From Plutella xylostella (lineage: Eukaryota > Arthropoda > Insecta > Lepidoptera > Plutellidae): DNA of 64,000 bases. The translations under genes were made by a program, and so were the position numbers. Below the pieces are notes generated by a model that saw only the letters and a program-made list of their open reading frames with translations, was not told where the DNA came from and did not search any database. The stretch is from assembly GCF_932276165.1 (NCBI RefSeq), contig NC_063983.1, positions 9,183,501 through 9,247,500 of the forward strand, written 5' to 3'. This document shows, piece by piece, positions 23,040 to 34,095 of this stretch (position 1 is the stretch's first letter; each line of letters begins with the position of its first letter).

Positions 23040-23195
23040 ACACTATTCTATTCTATTCTGTGAGGGGACGAAGTTCCAGTACGTGGCTCTCTCGAGTGGA
23101 ACCTTTGTACATATCCCCTTGATTTCAGCTCAGCCAGCCTAGTAAGTAGTAGCAAGCCTGGATGTTGTAATAGCTAAGACAGGCGCTCTTTGTAC
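23040..23195 (-). repeat. LINE 3'-end-like repeat, inverted copy 2
   Basis: The reverse complement of the repeat at 16610-16790: CCCCTTGATTTCAGCTCAGC and AGACAGGCGCTCTT are shared, and the ATTCTATTCTATTC tail lies at the left. Confidence 0.65.
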
Positions 23196-23769
23196 ACTAT
23201 TGAGGCTACTTTTATGCGTAGTTTTTTTTAATCCTTTCCTCTACCTCTTATAAAATCGCTGGTGCGCCGTGTCCGTGGCAGACTCGTTACGATGCTCTAA
23301 CAATGGGCCGGAATTCCGTTCCGCTTTTTCAATGGCCGCCCACTTGATTGTTTTCATGCAGAAATTCAGTTTAAAATTGCTCGTCAATGGCTGCCGTTTT
23401 ATTAATTACTGATGATAATTTTCTGCTACGAAACTTTCGACCTATTGTTTGTATCAAATTCACTGATGGATATTGAGTTTGTTTTGCGTTGCTTATTTTG
23501 TTTCTGTATAAGTACATCTACTTACCTATATTTTAAATAATATTATATACCTAAGATGAACACAAAAGATTTGCACTTTTGTATGTTTGTAGCGAATAAG
23601 GCAGAACTGCTGGAAAGATCTGAATAGGTGGTAATCTATCTTGAATTCTTTTGAGACAAGAGTACCTAGGTCTTTGTGTGCTGACCGTAGTCTGAGGAAT
23701 TTATCTCGATCTCACTTTAACTGCATTGTGCACTGTGTTTTTTTTTCTTTCTGCCATTACAACTATGAT

Positions 23770-23840
23770 AATCTTCATCATCACAACCCATCACGTCCTC
23801 ATTGCTAGGGCCTCCTTCCAATGAAGGAAGGCCTAGTCCT
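23770..23840 (-). repeat. SINE/LINE tail fragment, inverted
   Basis: Carries CATCACAACCCATCACGTCC, the inverse of the 3' tail seen at 14005-14063. Confidence 0.55.
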
Positions 23841-23871
23841 AACTTTGATAATAATTTTATTATACAAAGTA

Positions 23872-25518
23872 CACTCGCGAGCAACCAAATCGACTCAAGC
23901 CTTCACGGCGCACATATACATTGATTTTCCTAAAACGATAAATGGTAAATATAAAAGTGATATGTCATTCGAAAGCTGAAGAATTAGGCTTTCAATTAAG
24001 ATCAATACCATAAAAAAAAACTAAGCGCAGATTTAATGACGCATTTTAATTGCCCGTCAGTGTTAATTACCTCATTAGGAATCCACGCCTTGCGCTACCT
24101 GATCCCGCTATAAAACCTTTCCACATCCGGTGTACCTTATCAGTCGCTTGTTGCAAGTTGACCGGTACACATCTCGTTGCATTGTATTCCTTGTTTTCGC
24201 AAACCCATGGATACCACACCAGAAGAAGCTGCTCAAGTTGTTGCCTTGCTGCAACAAGGGTTAAGTCAGCGAGCAGTCGCTGCCCAGCTCCACTTGAGCC
24301 AGTCTGCTGTATCCCGAGTATACAGACGGTTCCAAGAGACTGGTGCCTTCAATCGAAGACCAAGAACGGGCCGCCACCGCTGCACTTCAGAGAGAGACGA
24401 CCGCTTCATTGTCTCAACCTCGCTGCGCAATCGACACCTTACGGGCGTTGATGTGCAGCAAGAACTGAGACGTGTACGACAAGTGGCTGTCAGCGAGTGG
24501 ACAGTGAGAAGACGCTTGAAGGAAGCCAACTTGACACCAAAAAGACCTGCATCAGGCCCCAAATTGACTGCAGGCCACCGACAAGCGCGTCTTCAGTTTG
24601 CTCGAGAGCATCTCGATTGGAGCATTGCGCAATGGCGGTCGGTCCTGTTTACTGATGAGTGCAGAGTGTGTCTGCATGGCAGTGACAGGAGAGGCCGGGT
24701 CTACCGGCGTCCGGGGGAACGATTTGCCCAATGTTGTTTCGCTGAAACAGTAGCATATGGCGGCGGTTCCTGCATGATGTGGGCTGGTATTTCTCTAGAG
24801 GGAAAAACCGCACTTGTTTTCGTGCCTGGAGGCGGCCGAGGAGGCGGGTTAACAGCTGATCGGTACATCACCGACATTCTACTCGGTCATGTTGTGCCCT
24901 ATGCAGAATTTGTCGGTGAAGACTTCGTGCTAATGCACGACAATGCCCGCTGCCACACGGCACGAGTCAGTCGGCAGTTTCTGAGAGAGAAGGAATTGCG
25001 CACGATGGACTGGCCTGCGCTCAGTCCTGACCTGAATCCCATCGAACACTTATGGGACGAGCTCAAAAGAAGAGTTCGGGCCAGGAATCCAGTCCCTGCA
25101 AGCGTGGACGAGCTGAAGACAGCTTTATTAGAGGAGTGGGACGGCATTCCTCAGGAAACTGTCAAAAAGTTGATAAGGTCTATGAGAAACAGGCTGCAGG
25201 CTGTAATTAGGGCAAGAGGGGGCAATACAAAGTATTGATTTAAATAAATAAATTTTTATCTTAACATTTTTTGTTTAATTTGTATAATACGATACCCATA
25301 CCCTTTTTTCCTAAATTCCCGTTTTTCCTACAATTGCGTTCAGACATCATTTATTTCAAAAATGATGAATGGATTTCAATAATAATGATATCAAATTAAA
25401 GCTGACATCTTAAGCTTTTAAATGACATATCATTTTTATTATTTCTATTCATAATTTTACTTGTATTAATGTATGTTTGCGCCGTCAAGGCTTGAGTCGA
25501 TTTGGTTGCTCGCGAGTG
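23872..25518 (+). mobile_element. Complete Tc1-type transposon
   Basis: TA at 23870-23871 and 25519-25520 bounds a 1647-bp element. The ends are CACTCGCGAGCAACCAAATC and its exact inverse, with more than 30 bp of near-perfect terminal repeat continuing into a diverged subterminal part that shares TGATATGTCATT. The transposase frame between is intact. Complete ends plus intact gene suggest a young copy. Confidence 0.9.
24177..25238 (+). CDS. Tc1-type DD34E transposase
   Basis: This frame of 353 residues encodes a cut-and-paste transposase. The N-terminal paired-like DNA-binding region holds two helix-turn-helix motifs: about 16-60 (GLSQRAVAAQLHLSQSAVSR) and about 95-125 (SEWTVRRRLKEANL). The catalytic domain has LFTDECR (first Asp), MHDNARCHTA (second Asp) and LNPIEHLWDELK (Glu); 34 residues lie between the second Asp and the Glu, the DD34E spacing of Tc1 elements. 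The length is usual for the family. The Met at residue 11 (24207, context CCCATGG) may be the true start, giving 343 residues. There is no premature stop. Confidence 0.94.
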   Translation: MHCIPCFRKPMDTTPEEAAQVVALLQQGLSQRAVAAQLHLSQSAVSRVYRRFQETGAFNRRPRTGRHRCTSERDDRFIVSTSLRNRHLTGVDVQQELRRVRQVAVSEWTVRRRLKEANLTPKRPASGPKLTAGHRQARLQFAREHLDWSIAQWRSVLFTDECRVCLHGSDRRGRVYRRPGERFAQCCFAETVAYGGGSCMMWAGISLEGKTALVFVPGGGRGGGLTADRYITDILLGHVVPYAEFVGEDFVLMHDNARCHTARVSRQFLREKELRTMDWPALSPDLNPIEHLWDELKRRVRARNPVPASVDELKTALLEEWDGIPQETVKKLIRSMRNRLQAVIRARGGNTKY

Positions 25519-25680
25519 TATTTTCGATATTAAGCGGTTCTCACACTGCATCATATAGCTACGCATATAGCGCGTACGACTGTGCGTGTTTTTCGTACAA
25601 ACGGATACTACAAGTAACGTTCGGACACGTATTTCACGTAACATGTAACGTAATGAGCAGTGTGCGAACGGTCTTATAAG

Positions 25681-25861
25681 TAACTTCGCCTTAAAAAGTT
25701 TTCCCGTAGGAATCCCGGGATAAAAAGTAGCCTATGTTCTTTCCCAGGGTCTAGACCGTATGTATACCTTTCATACAAATCCGTTCAGTAGTTTTGGCGT
25801 GAAAGAGTAACAGACAGACAGACAGACACAGTTACTTTCGCATTTATAATACTAGTTAGGA
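25681..25861 (-). mobile_element. Helitron-like repeat, copy 2 (3'-truncated)
   Basis: Minus-strand TCCTAACTAGTATTATAAAT, a CTGT run, then the GTATACATACGGTCTAGACC region and the segment ending in GGCGAAG. The CTAG end is missing. It lies shortly after the Tc1-type element. Confidence 0.7.
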
Positions 25862-26892
25862 TTATATTATAATTCCGTCCTGATTGATCCTGAATAATTG
25901 CATTATAATGACCAAAAATAAGGTTAAAGTAGTAATAGAATAAGAGGAAGTAATAATAGAAAAAGTAAAAAAAAACTAAAAGTAGTACAAAAACTAAAAT
26001 AAAATATCAATATCCTTGAGTACTTTGTGGAAAAGGCAAAAGGGCCCACACATGTTGATAAAACACACCAAGTAATTCACACATTCGGCGTATATTGGGA
26101 CATAACTGGAAACTAGATCATCGTGTATGAAGTTTACGAGGTAGCAAGGCGTGCGGGCTCACACAAAGAGACTTTTATCTTTTTATACCTCTATATTCAT
26201 CGACTTCATCTTGTTTCTAGTTTTCATTTGTTTTATGTTTTTTTTTAGTAATATTGCTGCGATAGGTAGTACTTTTAATAACTTATCTTGACCACACAAG
26301 TGGACACATGAGATTCCAATATGTGATACTGAATACAAATTTACAAAACTCTTTCAAACCTTAAGTAAAGTTATGTATGTACTTTAAATAAAATTGAACT
26401 GTACTTATCTAGTGTATGTAACATGGGTAGGTATAGCTGTATAGAAGAAGGCCCACCAATATTTTTACAAAGGGTGGAAAGTCGTAAAAGCTCACAGTTG
26501 TTGAAATTTTATTGCTAGGCCGGATGGCGCGAGTCCTCACTGATCACATATGTTTAGATATCCGAAAGGATAATAATAATATGAAAAGCCATTTATAAAT
26601 TTTAAACGAGCGTTTTTTGCAAGACCGTGAAACATACCTATTAATCATAATAATAAGCATACATAAATAATATATTTATTACACTTACCCTTTTAGCATT
26701 ATAAGAATAAGGTTTTGTAGATACTTACACTTATATTTTGTAGTGTAAGTACACAAAACGAATATAAGTACTCAAAGTGTACCGATTTCACGATAATTTA
26801 GATTCAATAGCTGTTAATATATATATCAATATTGTAGACGGCGGCATTATAAATAAGCTACTTAGTTTTTCAATCTCTCATCATCAGCCAAT
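25862..26892. other. Stretch without recognised gene
   Basis: AT-rich DNA with stops in all frames. No recognised repeat. Confidence 0.5.
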
Positions 26893-27180
26893 AATCATCC
26901 ACTGCTGGACATAGGCCTCTCCCAAGCAGCGCCACACAACTTGGTCTTCGGCCTTCCTCATCCAACTACTACCCTCTACCCGCCTAAGGTCGTCTGACCA
27001 GCGGGCAAGAGGGCGTCCCACGCTGCGTTTGCCAGTTCGTGGTCTCCACTCGAGGACTCGTCTACCCGAACGGTTATCGGTTCTTCTGCAGATATGACCA
27101 GCCCACTGCCACTTCAGCTTGCATATTTTGACAGCTATGTCGGTAACCTTAGTCCTCTGACGGATAACCTCAATGCTCGT
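26893..27180 (-). pseudogene. RTE-like 3' fragment
   Basis: Reading the minus strand gives the last part of an RTE-like protein: a region equal to KVTDIA...LKWQW, then GHICR, and the tail ending in the GAGAGGCCTATGTCCAGCAG phrase. It is related to but distinct from the intact element at 4351-7560 and is truncated at its 5' side, as usual for target-primed insertions. Confidence 0.75.
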
Positions 27181-28440
27181 GAGTGTATTTAAGTAGGTAT
27201 ATTACAGTCGATGGTCAATGATCAGTCAGGAAGTTGCGGACAAACGACGTCGTTTCCGAGCGGTATCGAGTGGCAATCGAGATATTTTCGCATTCGATAC
27301 TCGACCTCGATTTCAGCAAAAAAACAGCACTTAAATTCCGATTAATGACAGTTCTCCGCATCATCATAACATTATTAGATATTATTATTATTGGTTGCAT
27401 TGCATATTTTTAGTAGGACCGTAGGTATATAGATTATAATATATTATAGGTAGTACTGAAAAATACTTATAAGTACCTACAAAACTTTAATCTAATGCTT
27501 TTTATTTCTACGAAAATAAAGCGCTATTAAAAATTGTAGTGCTTACGCTTAGCCTTATGTACTTATGTGTTTATGCTGCAAATCCGTATTTAACGAAGCA
27601 AAATAGTACATTGTTACTCAAGGAGTTCACTGTAAACACTGTGCTTCCCATCACAAATATGAGGAAACTAAAAATAAAACAAGAATGACAAAAAATATTG
27701 CTATTAATTTCTTCTTCTAATGTTACGTTTGCCTAAATATCAATAAATCAACAAAAATATTCATTATAAGGTAGTTAAATCATCAGAAGGCTTTTACTTG
27801 GAATTCATCATTATTCACCGCATTAATTCTTTGTTGTTATATTTTATTCTAATGTTACTAACTTACATCGTGTCTACTAACAATATCTGAGTCTTGTTAC
27901 TTGAATAAATGAATTTAATTATTATTATTAATTAGTTACAAGAAAGCCATTTTCCCCGGACATGATAAAAGCTAGAAATCACATCTAATTTCAGAGCATC
28001 AGTGATGAAAAATAATTTAGGTACCTAAGTATTCTTCATTTGGTTTCAATATACCTATAGAAAATGTTAAAGTTTCTGTTTGTACTATTTTGCCATCAGC
28101 AGAGGCATTGTCCTGCAATATATTGAATATTTCCATTCATTTCCTGAGCGTACATAAATTGAACTGCCTTTTACAGATAAATTGCTTTATTATGGAAGTA
28201 GAAATAGCAACCTCGGTTCTTCAGTTTCTGATTATGTAGGATGTTGCCAAAATGGAAAATGAAATTGGTTCACGCTACTCGTCAATCTGAGCAACGTCTC
28301 TTTTGCTGAGGATCCTGGATTAATTCTTCTGGTCAGTAGATCTAGTGCCTGAAGGGTGGAACTTATTGCCATTGTGAATATGGCTCTTCTTCTGACATCT
28401 CTACATATTGGAAATAGCCGAAAATAAAAACGGATTAAAG
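27181..28440. other. Stretch without recognised gene
   Basis: AT-rich. An 82-codon minus frame at 28232-28480 looks like it could derive from a retroelement, but I cannot place it. Confidence 0.4.
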
Positions 28441-28600
28441 ATAAACGTCCACCTTTCGACATTGTACGCAACGGACGCATCGCATTCAGTACTATTTGTA
28501 CCTACCTATAGAAATTCACACAAGTGTTTCTACATAATGAAAATCCGTTTGGTCTGATACGTAGGATACCAATACCGTGGACACTTAGCTACCTTTATTC
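28441..28600. repeat. Dispersed repeat shared with 44610-44770
   Basis: Both copies contain CAACGGACGCATCGCATTCA and GAAATTCACACAAGTG, then a diverged continuation. Likely a short MITE; the ends are not resolved. Confidence 0.55.
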
Positions 28601-30270
28601 AGTGACACGATTCATATTTGACGCACTATTCCTATTTATTTATAGGTACCTACTATTTAATTTAGTTGCAATTTCATTGGGCAACATACCTACGTATTTA
28701 AACCTCATACAATGTAATGTATCCAAGCGCGAGTTCAAAATATTCACGAATAATTCACACGTTAGTTTGTTATGAATGTATATGATAATGAAGTGAGTAT
28801 GAAATTACATTTTCTACACAGCTTGGTTAACACTAAAATAATATGAAACTCGTGTTGTTTCTACCAAGTTTCGAACAAAACAATGTGCGAAATTACACTT
28901 GCCTAGTTAATGTTTCATGTTTCGTTACTTCGTACAGTTCTCCCATATTAATAATGCGCATGCAAATCTTCGCAAACTGTCGTATTCCCGGAAACACCCG
29001 AATCATTGAATCGTACAAAGCACTTGCATTTTGATCCTTGTTCGAAAGAAATAGTAGTCAATATCATGTGACACATAATCGAAAACAATTTGGGCGGTCG
29101 GTGGCTGTCACCGATCAGTCAAGGGTCTCAAGGTCAAGATCAATATTACTTTTGTGGAATTATAAAGAGCTGCAATTACACATCGTTCTTGTTATTTTTT
29201 TCAAATGTGAATTTAATTTCAACTTTAATTATTTTTGACGATGCCATATTATGAGGCACAATAAAATATACGTCACATTGATAGACTTCACTTTGCCAAT
29301 TAAGCCACACCCAAAAGACCAAGTTTGTAATTGTAATATTATTGTGAATGATCAGCGCTGTAAATACTTTTGAACTGAGATTTTAATGTAAACATTTTTA
29401 TTAATGTGTAATAATCAGTGCTGTAAATACTTTTGAACTGAGATTTAATTTTTTTAATATAAACCTGTGTTTGAAATCCATTTCTCTTTATAATATAAAC
29501 CTTGTGTTATTCAAACCTTCTTTCATCCATCTTTACATCAGCTTCAGTAAGACACTTGAAAAGTACCTACTGTAACATTTTCGAAGTAAATTTTAATATT
29601 ATGGAATATTATGAATTATCGAATCAAATTTCGTTACTGATAAATCAATTATCTCTTTTAGCACCAATTACATAATTCTACTAAAATTTCATGAAGAAAA
29701 TGCACTTAACCACTCTAAATACATAATAGTTTTCTAACGCTCGGGAATACGACCGTTGCCGAACAATGACGAAGATTTCTATGTGCATTATCAATTTTGG
29801 GGAACTGTAACTGTGTGGTTAACGATATCCTCGTATTTATAAATGTAGACACAGGGCTCAATTCTAATTATAATTATGTTTTAGACCTACTTCTGTTTAC
29901 CTTTTCAAGTATTTTATTAAATTATTAATTTGTTATCCTTTCTTTTTAAGACTTTGAAAAAAAGCAAATGTTTCCGGTTGCAAATCAACAAGAAGAGGTT
30001 TTTAAAAACTATTCCCGGTTCTAACCTGTTCTTTACTATACTTTATAATTCCATCCCAAGATTGAAATGACAAGATAGCTATATGCGATAAGACCGCCTT
30101 TTGTACCCTAATTTAATTGTGATGTAAAATTGTTTATTATATCCTAGTATACAAATAAAGATTACTCTATATTATCTATAATGAATTCTTATCGATAATG
30201 ATGTTGATGATTATGATGTTATTGTATAATTGTATAATGAATTCTAACCTCAAACTTCTCCCCTCCACAG
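28601..30270. other. Non-coding stretch upstream of the GTPase exon
   Basis: Short frames only. A 25-base segment with TCAGYGCTGTAAATACTTTT is duplicated near 29352 and 29412. Immediately before 30271 the sequence is a good pyrimidine tract and AG acceptor. Confidence 0.5.
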
Positions 30271-30432
30271 TCACACTCCTCAGCCATCACCAGCGGCATG
30301 TGGTCCGGCAAGAAGTGCCCGGAGCCGGCGGCGGGGGCGGCCGAGGCGGAGATCAAGGTGGTGCTGGTGGGCGACACCCAGTGCGGCAAGACCTCGCTGG
30401 TGCAGCGGTTCGTGTCCGACACCTTCATTGAG
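30271..30432 (+). CDS. Rnd-like Rho GTPase, P-loop exon (copy 1)
   Basis: The exon is bounded by a strong acceptor (CTTCTCCCCTCCACAG, ending 30270) and a consensus donor (GAG|GTAAGT). From the ATG at 30298 it reads MWSGKKCPEPAAGAAEAEIK, then VVLVGDTQCGKTSLVQRF and VSDTFIE, i.e. first beta strand, P-loop and helix 1 of a Rho-family GTPase. GDTQCGKT matches the Rnd/RhoE type (GDSQCGKT) rather than the GDGACGKT of RhoA. The frame is open back to the acceptor, so the exon could also continue a longer N-terminus. It ends in phase 0 and joins in frame to the exon at 46960. Rnd proteins act at membranes to oppose Rho signalling; that role here is inference. Confidence 0.85.
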
Positions 30433-30597
30433 GTAAGTGATGTTGTTGAAAAAATTAGTTTTACTGTGATTCTCACTAGATGGCGCTGCTGTAAAACTTT
30501 CTACATCGCGGTATGGTTGTGTTTCTTGACCTTCATATATTATAGCACTGCTTACTTACTATGAACAGGGTGCTTAACGGGCACAATTATCGATTGC

Positions 30598-30640
30598 TAC
30601 TGCTGGATGGGACATACATAGGATAGGCCTCTCCCAAGGG
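30598..30640. repeat. RTE 3'-tail relic before exon copy 2
   Basis: CTGCTGGATGGGACATACAT followed by AGGATAGGCCTCTCCCAAGG is a scrambled inverse of the RTE-family end (TTGGGAGAGGCCTATGTCCA). The same relic precedes copy 3 but not copy 1. Confidence 0.55.
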
Positions 30641-30693
30641 AGTTAAGGGAGACCACCACAGTAGAGCGCCCTCCATCCATCATCACCAGCAGG

Positions 30694-30828
30694 ATGAGGT
30701 CCGGCAAGAAGTGCCCGGAGCCGGCGGCGGGGGCGGCCGAGGCGGAGATCAAGGTGGTGCTGGTGGACGACTCCCAGTGCGGCAAGACCTCGCTGGTGCA
30801 GCGGTTCGTGTCCGACACGTTCATTGAG
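30694..30828 (+). pseudogene. Rnd-like GTPase P-loop exon, copy 2
   Basis: Nearly identical to the first exon over 135 bases and open throughout. It differs at Trp2 to Arg, the first P-loop Gly (residue 25) to Asp, and Thr27 to Ser, giving DDSQCGKT. Loss of that Gly should damage nucleotide binding. The donor is weaker (GAG|GTTAGT) and no strong acceptor precedes it; CCACCACAG at about 30653-30661 is the best candidate. About 130 bases of following intron are also duplicated. A decayed copy is more likely than a used alternative exon. Confidence 0.7.
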
Positions 30829-31039
30829 GTTAGTTATGTTGTTGAATGAATTCGTTTTACTGCGATTCTCACTAGATGGCGCTACTGTTAAACTTTCTAC
30901 ATCGCGGTATGGTTGTGTTTCTTGATCATGATATATTATAGCACTGCCTGCATACTACTACCAGGGTGCTTAGCAGAATTTGACGCCTTGACGCCACTGG
31001 TTTTCTGTTGTTCCTGCTCGCCAGGCAATAATTATCCAC

Positions 31040-31100
31040 TGCTACTGCTGGATGCTGGCTGGGACATAGGTACATAGGATAGGCCTCTCCCAAGGGAGTC
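31040..31100. repeat. RTE 3'-tail relic before exon copy 3
   Basis: The same composite as at 30598-30640, with a small extra TGCTGGCTGG repeat. It shows that copies 2 and 3 arose from a unit that already contained this relic. Confidence 0.55.
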
Positions 31101-31149
31101 AAGGGTCGCCACTACATTAGAGTGCCCTCCATCCATCATCAGCAGCAGC

Positions 31150-31284
31150 ATGTGGTCCGGCAAGAAGTGCCCGGAGCCGGCGGCGGGGGCGGCCGAGGCG
31201 GAGATCAAGGTGGTGCTGGTGGGCGACACCCAGTGCGGCAAGACCTCGCTGGTGCAGCGGTTCGTGTCCGACACGTTCATTGAG
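31150..31284 (+). CDS. Rnd-like GTPase P-loop exon, copy 3
   Basis: The 45 codons encode exactly the same residues as copy 1 (MWSGKKCPEP... GDTQCGKT ... SDTFIE), with a few silent changes. The donor is GAG|GTTAGT, usable but weaker than in copy 1. The phase is the same, so it could splice to 46960 as an alternative first coding exon. No clear pyrimidine-rich acceptor lies directly upstream; use as a transcript start exon is the alternative. Strong protein identity despite silent changes hints at constraint or at recent gene conversion. An assembly artefact cannot be excluded. Confidence 0.55.
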
Positions 31285-31464
31285 GTTAGTGATGTTGTTG
31301 AAAGAATTTGTTTTACTGTGATTCTCACTAGATGGCGCTGCTGTAAAACTTTCTACATCGCGGTATGGTTGTGTTTCTTTCTTGACCATAATATATTATA
31401 GCACTTTCTATACCACCACCAACAGGGAACAGAATTTGACGCCACTGTGTTTCTGTTGTTCCCG

Positions 31465-31488
31465 TTCGTGTCCGACACGTTCATTGAG
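31465..31488 (+). pseudogene. Fourth, truncated P-loop exon fragment
   Basis: Only the last eight codons remain (FVSDTFIE) followed by GTTAGTGACGTCAC. The joint lies within TCTGTTGTTCCCG, a phrase that also follows copy 2, which suggests unequal exchange inside the array. Confidence 0.75.
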
Positions 31489-31519
31489 GTTAGTGACGTC
31501 ACTGGGTTGTATTGTATTG

Positions 31520-31645
31520 CAGAATGTTGCAAAAAGATCATACGTTTTTGCGCGCATTTTGACATTCTGTTTTCTGGCTTAGATATAACATACTGCACAT
31601 GTAGGTTTGGGCTTAGTATTCTTACCCTTTTTGCAACACCCTGTA
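31520..31645. mobile_element. TACAGGGTGTTGCAAAAA-type MITE
   Basis: Ends are AGAATGTTGCAAAAAGATCA on the left and TTTTTGCAACACCCTGTA on the right, as at 8608-8853, and both contain AGATATAACATWCTGCACA. The left TA has decayed. Confidence 0.6.
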
Positions 31646-31649
31646 TAGG

Positions 31650-32612
31650 GAAATAAGCCTCAAACCCTTCCTTCATTAGAACCTACTTTTCTACAAATAA
31701 TTCGTAATATACTTAGAAAACTGGTTATATACATGAATGAAGAATACTCTTCATAATGTACAAAGTGGATATACCTAAGTACCTATAACAATGTCCCCGT
31801 CTAAGATTTTTCTCTACAGCTTCGAAGTTCTCGTCTGTAAAGTAATAGAGATAACATTTTCACAAAAATTGCCTCCACAATAAAATGTACAACTCGTAAA
31901 TTTTATAATTGCAACAACAGAAACACGTAACATTGTCGGCGTTCGCGCGCTGCAACTACGCTCGAACTCATTGTTACAAAAACTCGTTTCTGGACCGAAT
32001 ATTTTCTACTTTTAATTACACACTGTACCTACGTTTTAGGACGTCGGTTTTGATTTCCGCTGGGGGTGAAATATGTAATGTTTGTGTTGTTTTGGGGTGC
32101 TCGGGAGTTTTGCGATTGTCTGTTTAATTAGCATTCCAATTTAGCATTTAGCTTACGTATCATAAAACGTAGACTAAAGACAGTTCTGGTTTACTACTAC
32201 TACTGATTTGTATGAAAGCTGTGGACTATAACCGGTTCTAAACCAGTACTATCTTTAGCCTACGTTTTATAAGGGTAGCAATAAAACGAGTGACTGTAAA
32301 TTACAGTTCTAAGTGTCAAAATTAATTAATTTGGGTTATAGAATTACTAAGTGAGCGACTGACTGCGAGTGACGAGAAATCAACAGAACAGCAACTTACA
32401 AACATTAATTTGAGTTACTTAAAATACAAAATGAGCAGCTTCATAATATTTGAGCGACCTAATATTTGTTTGAGTGTCAACGTTACGTCCTGCATTTTTT
32501 TCAATATTTGGCAAATGTATTTTTTATACTGAGCGGCATTTTATCTTAAATGAAGTGTTTCGAATACAAAAACCACTTTGAAAAATACACTAATGAGCAG
32601 AGTATAAAAAAC
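31650..32612. other. Intron stretch without recognised feature
   Basis: AT-rich intron sequence of the GTPase gene. Short frames carry no domain. Confidence 0.5.
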
Positions 32613-32836
32613 ATACACTCACGCCTTGTACTAATGTACTCCCTTGCGGGGTAGGCAGAGGTGCATTGCTGCACCCACTTTTCGCCAGAGCGTTATGTTA
32701 GTCCCAATGTAATAGGGGGCGGGCCTATTGCCATTTTACGGGCACATCCAAGACCCGAGAACAAATATCTGTATTTAAACAAATATCTGCCCCAGCCGGG
32801 CAATCGAACCCGGGACCATCGGCTCAGTAGTCAGGG
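32613..32836 (-). mobile_element. tRNA-derived SINE, tail type I, copy 2
   Basis: Minus-strand copy with the B box near 32800 and the GCAAGGGAGTACATTAGTAC tail at the left. Its head is cut at the GACTACTGAGCC segment and fused to another repeat (ATAAAAAAATATTTATTCGG), a LINE-tail-like joint. Confidence 0.75.
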
Positions 32837-33900
32837 TAAGATAAAAAAGATAAAAAAATATTTATTCGGAGACCAGCACCACACACCAAAAATACACAAG
32901 GAAACAACAAATAAAACAAAAGAACTTATATGACTAAACTTATAGTATAGTTTAAATCTGTAGCATTTTCGTTGCAAAGCAAAGCAAAAAGAAGCGTATC
33001 AAAATAAAAAACATAAGCCCTCAAATAGAATATCAGTAACCAATAATCATTAATAAAGCAGCATACAAAACTTTGCTCAAAGTGAACTTTTTAGTAGTTC
33101 GCTAAGTATAACCTCACTTAGAAAAATCGAATCTATCTTAATATTGAAGTTGCCCTCTCTGTATTTCCAGTCGCTCACTTAGTAATTAAGTCGCTCGGAT
33201 AAAATTTTAATATCTGAAATGGATTTATCATAATCCACTTTTTGTAAGCTCGTTTTGGATTTTATTATAAATCAATATTCGTCGTCAGTTTAGTTAATTT
33301 TTCGCTTACTAAAATTCATACCGCTCAAGTTATTAAAACAGTATGTCATCATCAGACGCAAAGTTTTTTTTTGTTCGCTCGTTTTATAATTCCCCGTTTT
33401 ATAATAAGGGCTTGTTGTTGTTGTAGTTCTATATGGAACCTAGCAGTGCAGGTCTCCAACGTCCGCCACTTCTGCCTATCTTTGCCCGTACTTTTGGCAA
33501 TTTATGGTTGGACTTTATAATAAGGGATGAGAGTCTTAAAAGGTTATTGTAGGTAGGTATTATACTTTATGTGCTGAAGTCTGTATTGTAGGGGTGTTGT
33601 AATCTTTTCCTATAGGTTTATCTTTTATGTTTGTTGTGCAAGTCACCCTTAGTCTACGTTTTATAATAAGGGGTGAGAGTCCAATAAGGTAACCTCAGAA
33701 TAATAACTAGTCCTATAGATAGGCCCTAGGCCGCGGTACCAATTACGTGCAACATTACTCTCTGACGGGCGACGGGAAAGACAAACGATTGGATGGAAAT
33801 TTAGCGGCCGTCGAAAACAAATTGGAAATATGGAGTTCGGTCGAAATACCCGCGAATATATTCGCTCTGAGCGCAGAGACCAACGATATTTAATACGAAC
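32837..33900. other. Intron stretch without recognised gene
   Basis: Contains a retroelement-like scrap near 33415-33515 (CTAGCAGTGCAGGTCTCCAA). Nothing else is recognised. Confidence 0.4.
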
Positions 33901-34095
33901 TAGATGGAGTGTCAGTGCAAATGCAACGTCTTTACAAATAACACCCCAATTCTAACACTGAGCTCTTTATTGTGACTTTATTCATAGAATGGTTGTCATT
34001 AGGTTGAACTTAAACGGTTTTTCAGTTAACAAAATGCGGAGAATTTTTGCTTGTTTTTTGTATGTGGCCATCTTGTTGGTATATTTTTAATCTGG
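33901..34095. repeat. Dispersed repeat shared with 56281-56500
   Basis: Both copies have AGATGGAGT, CAAATAACACCCCA, CACTGAGCTCTT and AATGGTTGTCATTAGGTT in the same order. Class unknown. Confidence 0.6.

Noticed and set aside
28232..28480. 82-codon minus frame, possibly from a retroelement
   Set aside because: I could not place it in any family, and there are no ends or neighbours to support it.
30298..30564. 88-codon frame continuing past the first P-loop exon
   Set aside because: Residues after codon 45 come from the intron behind a consensus donor, and the good continuation is at 46960.
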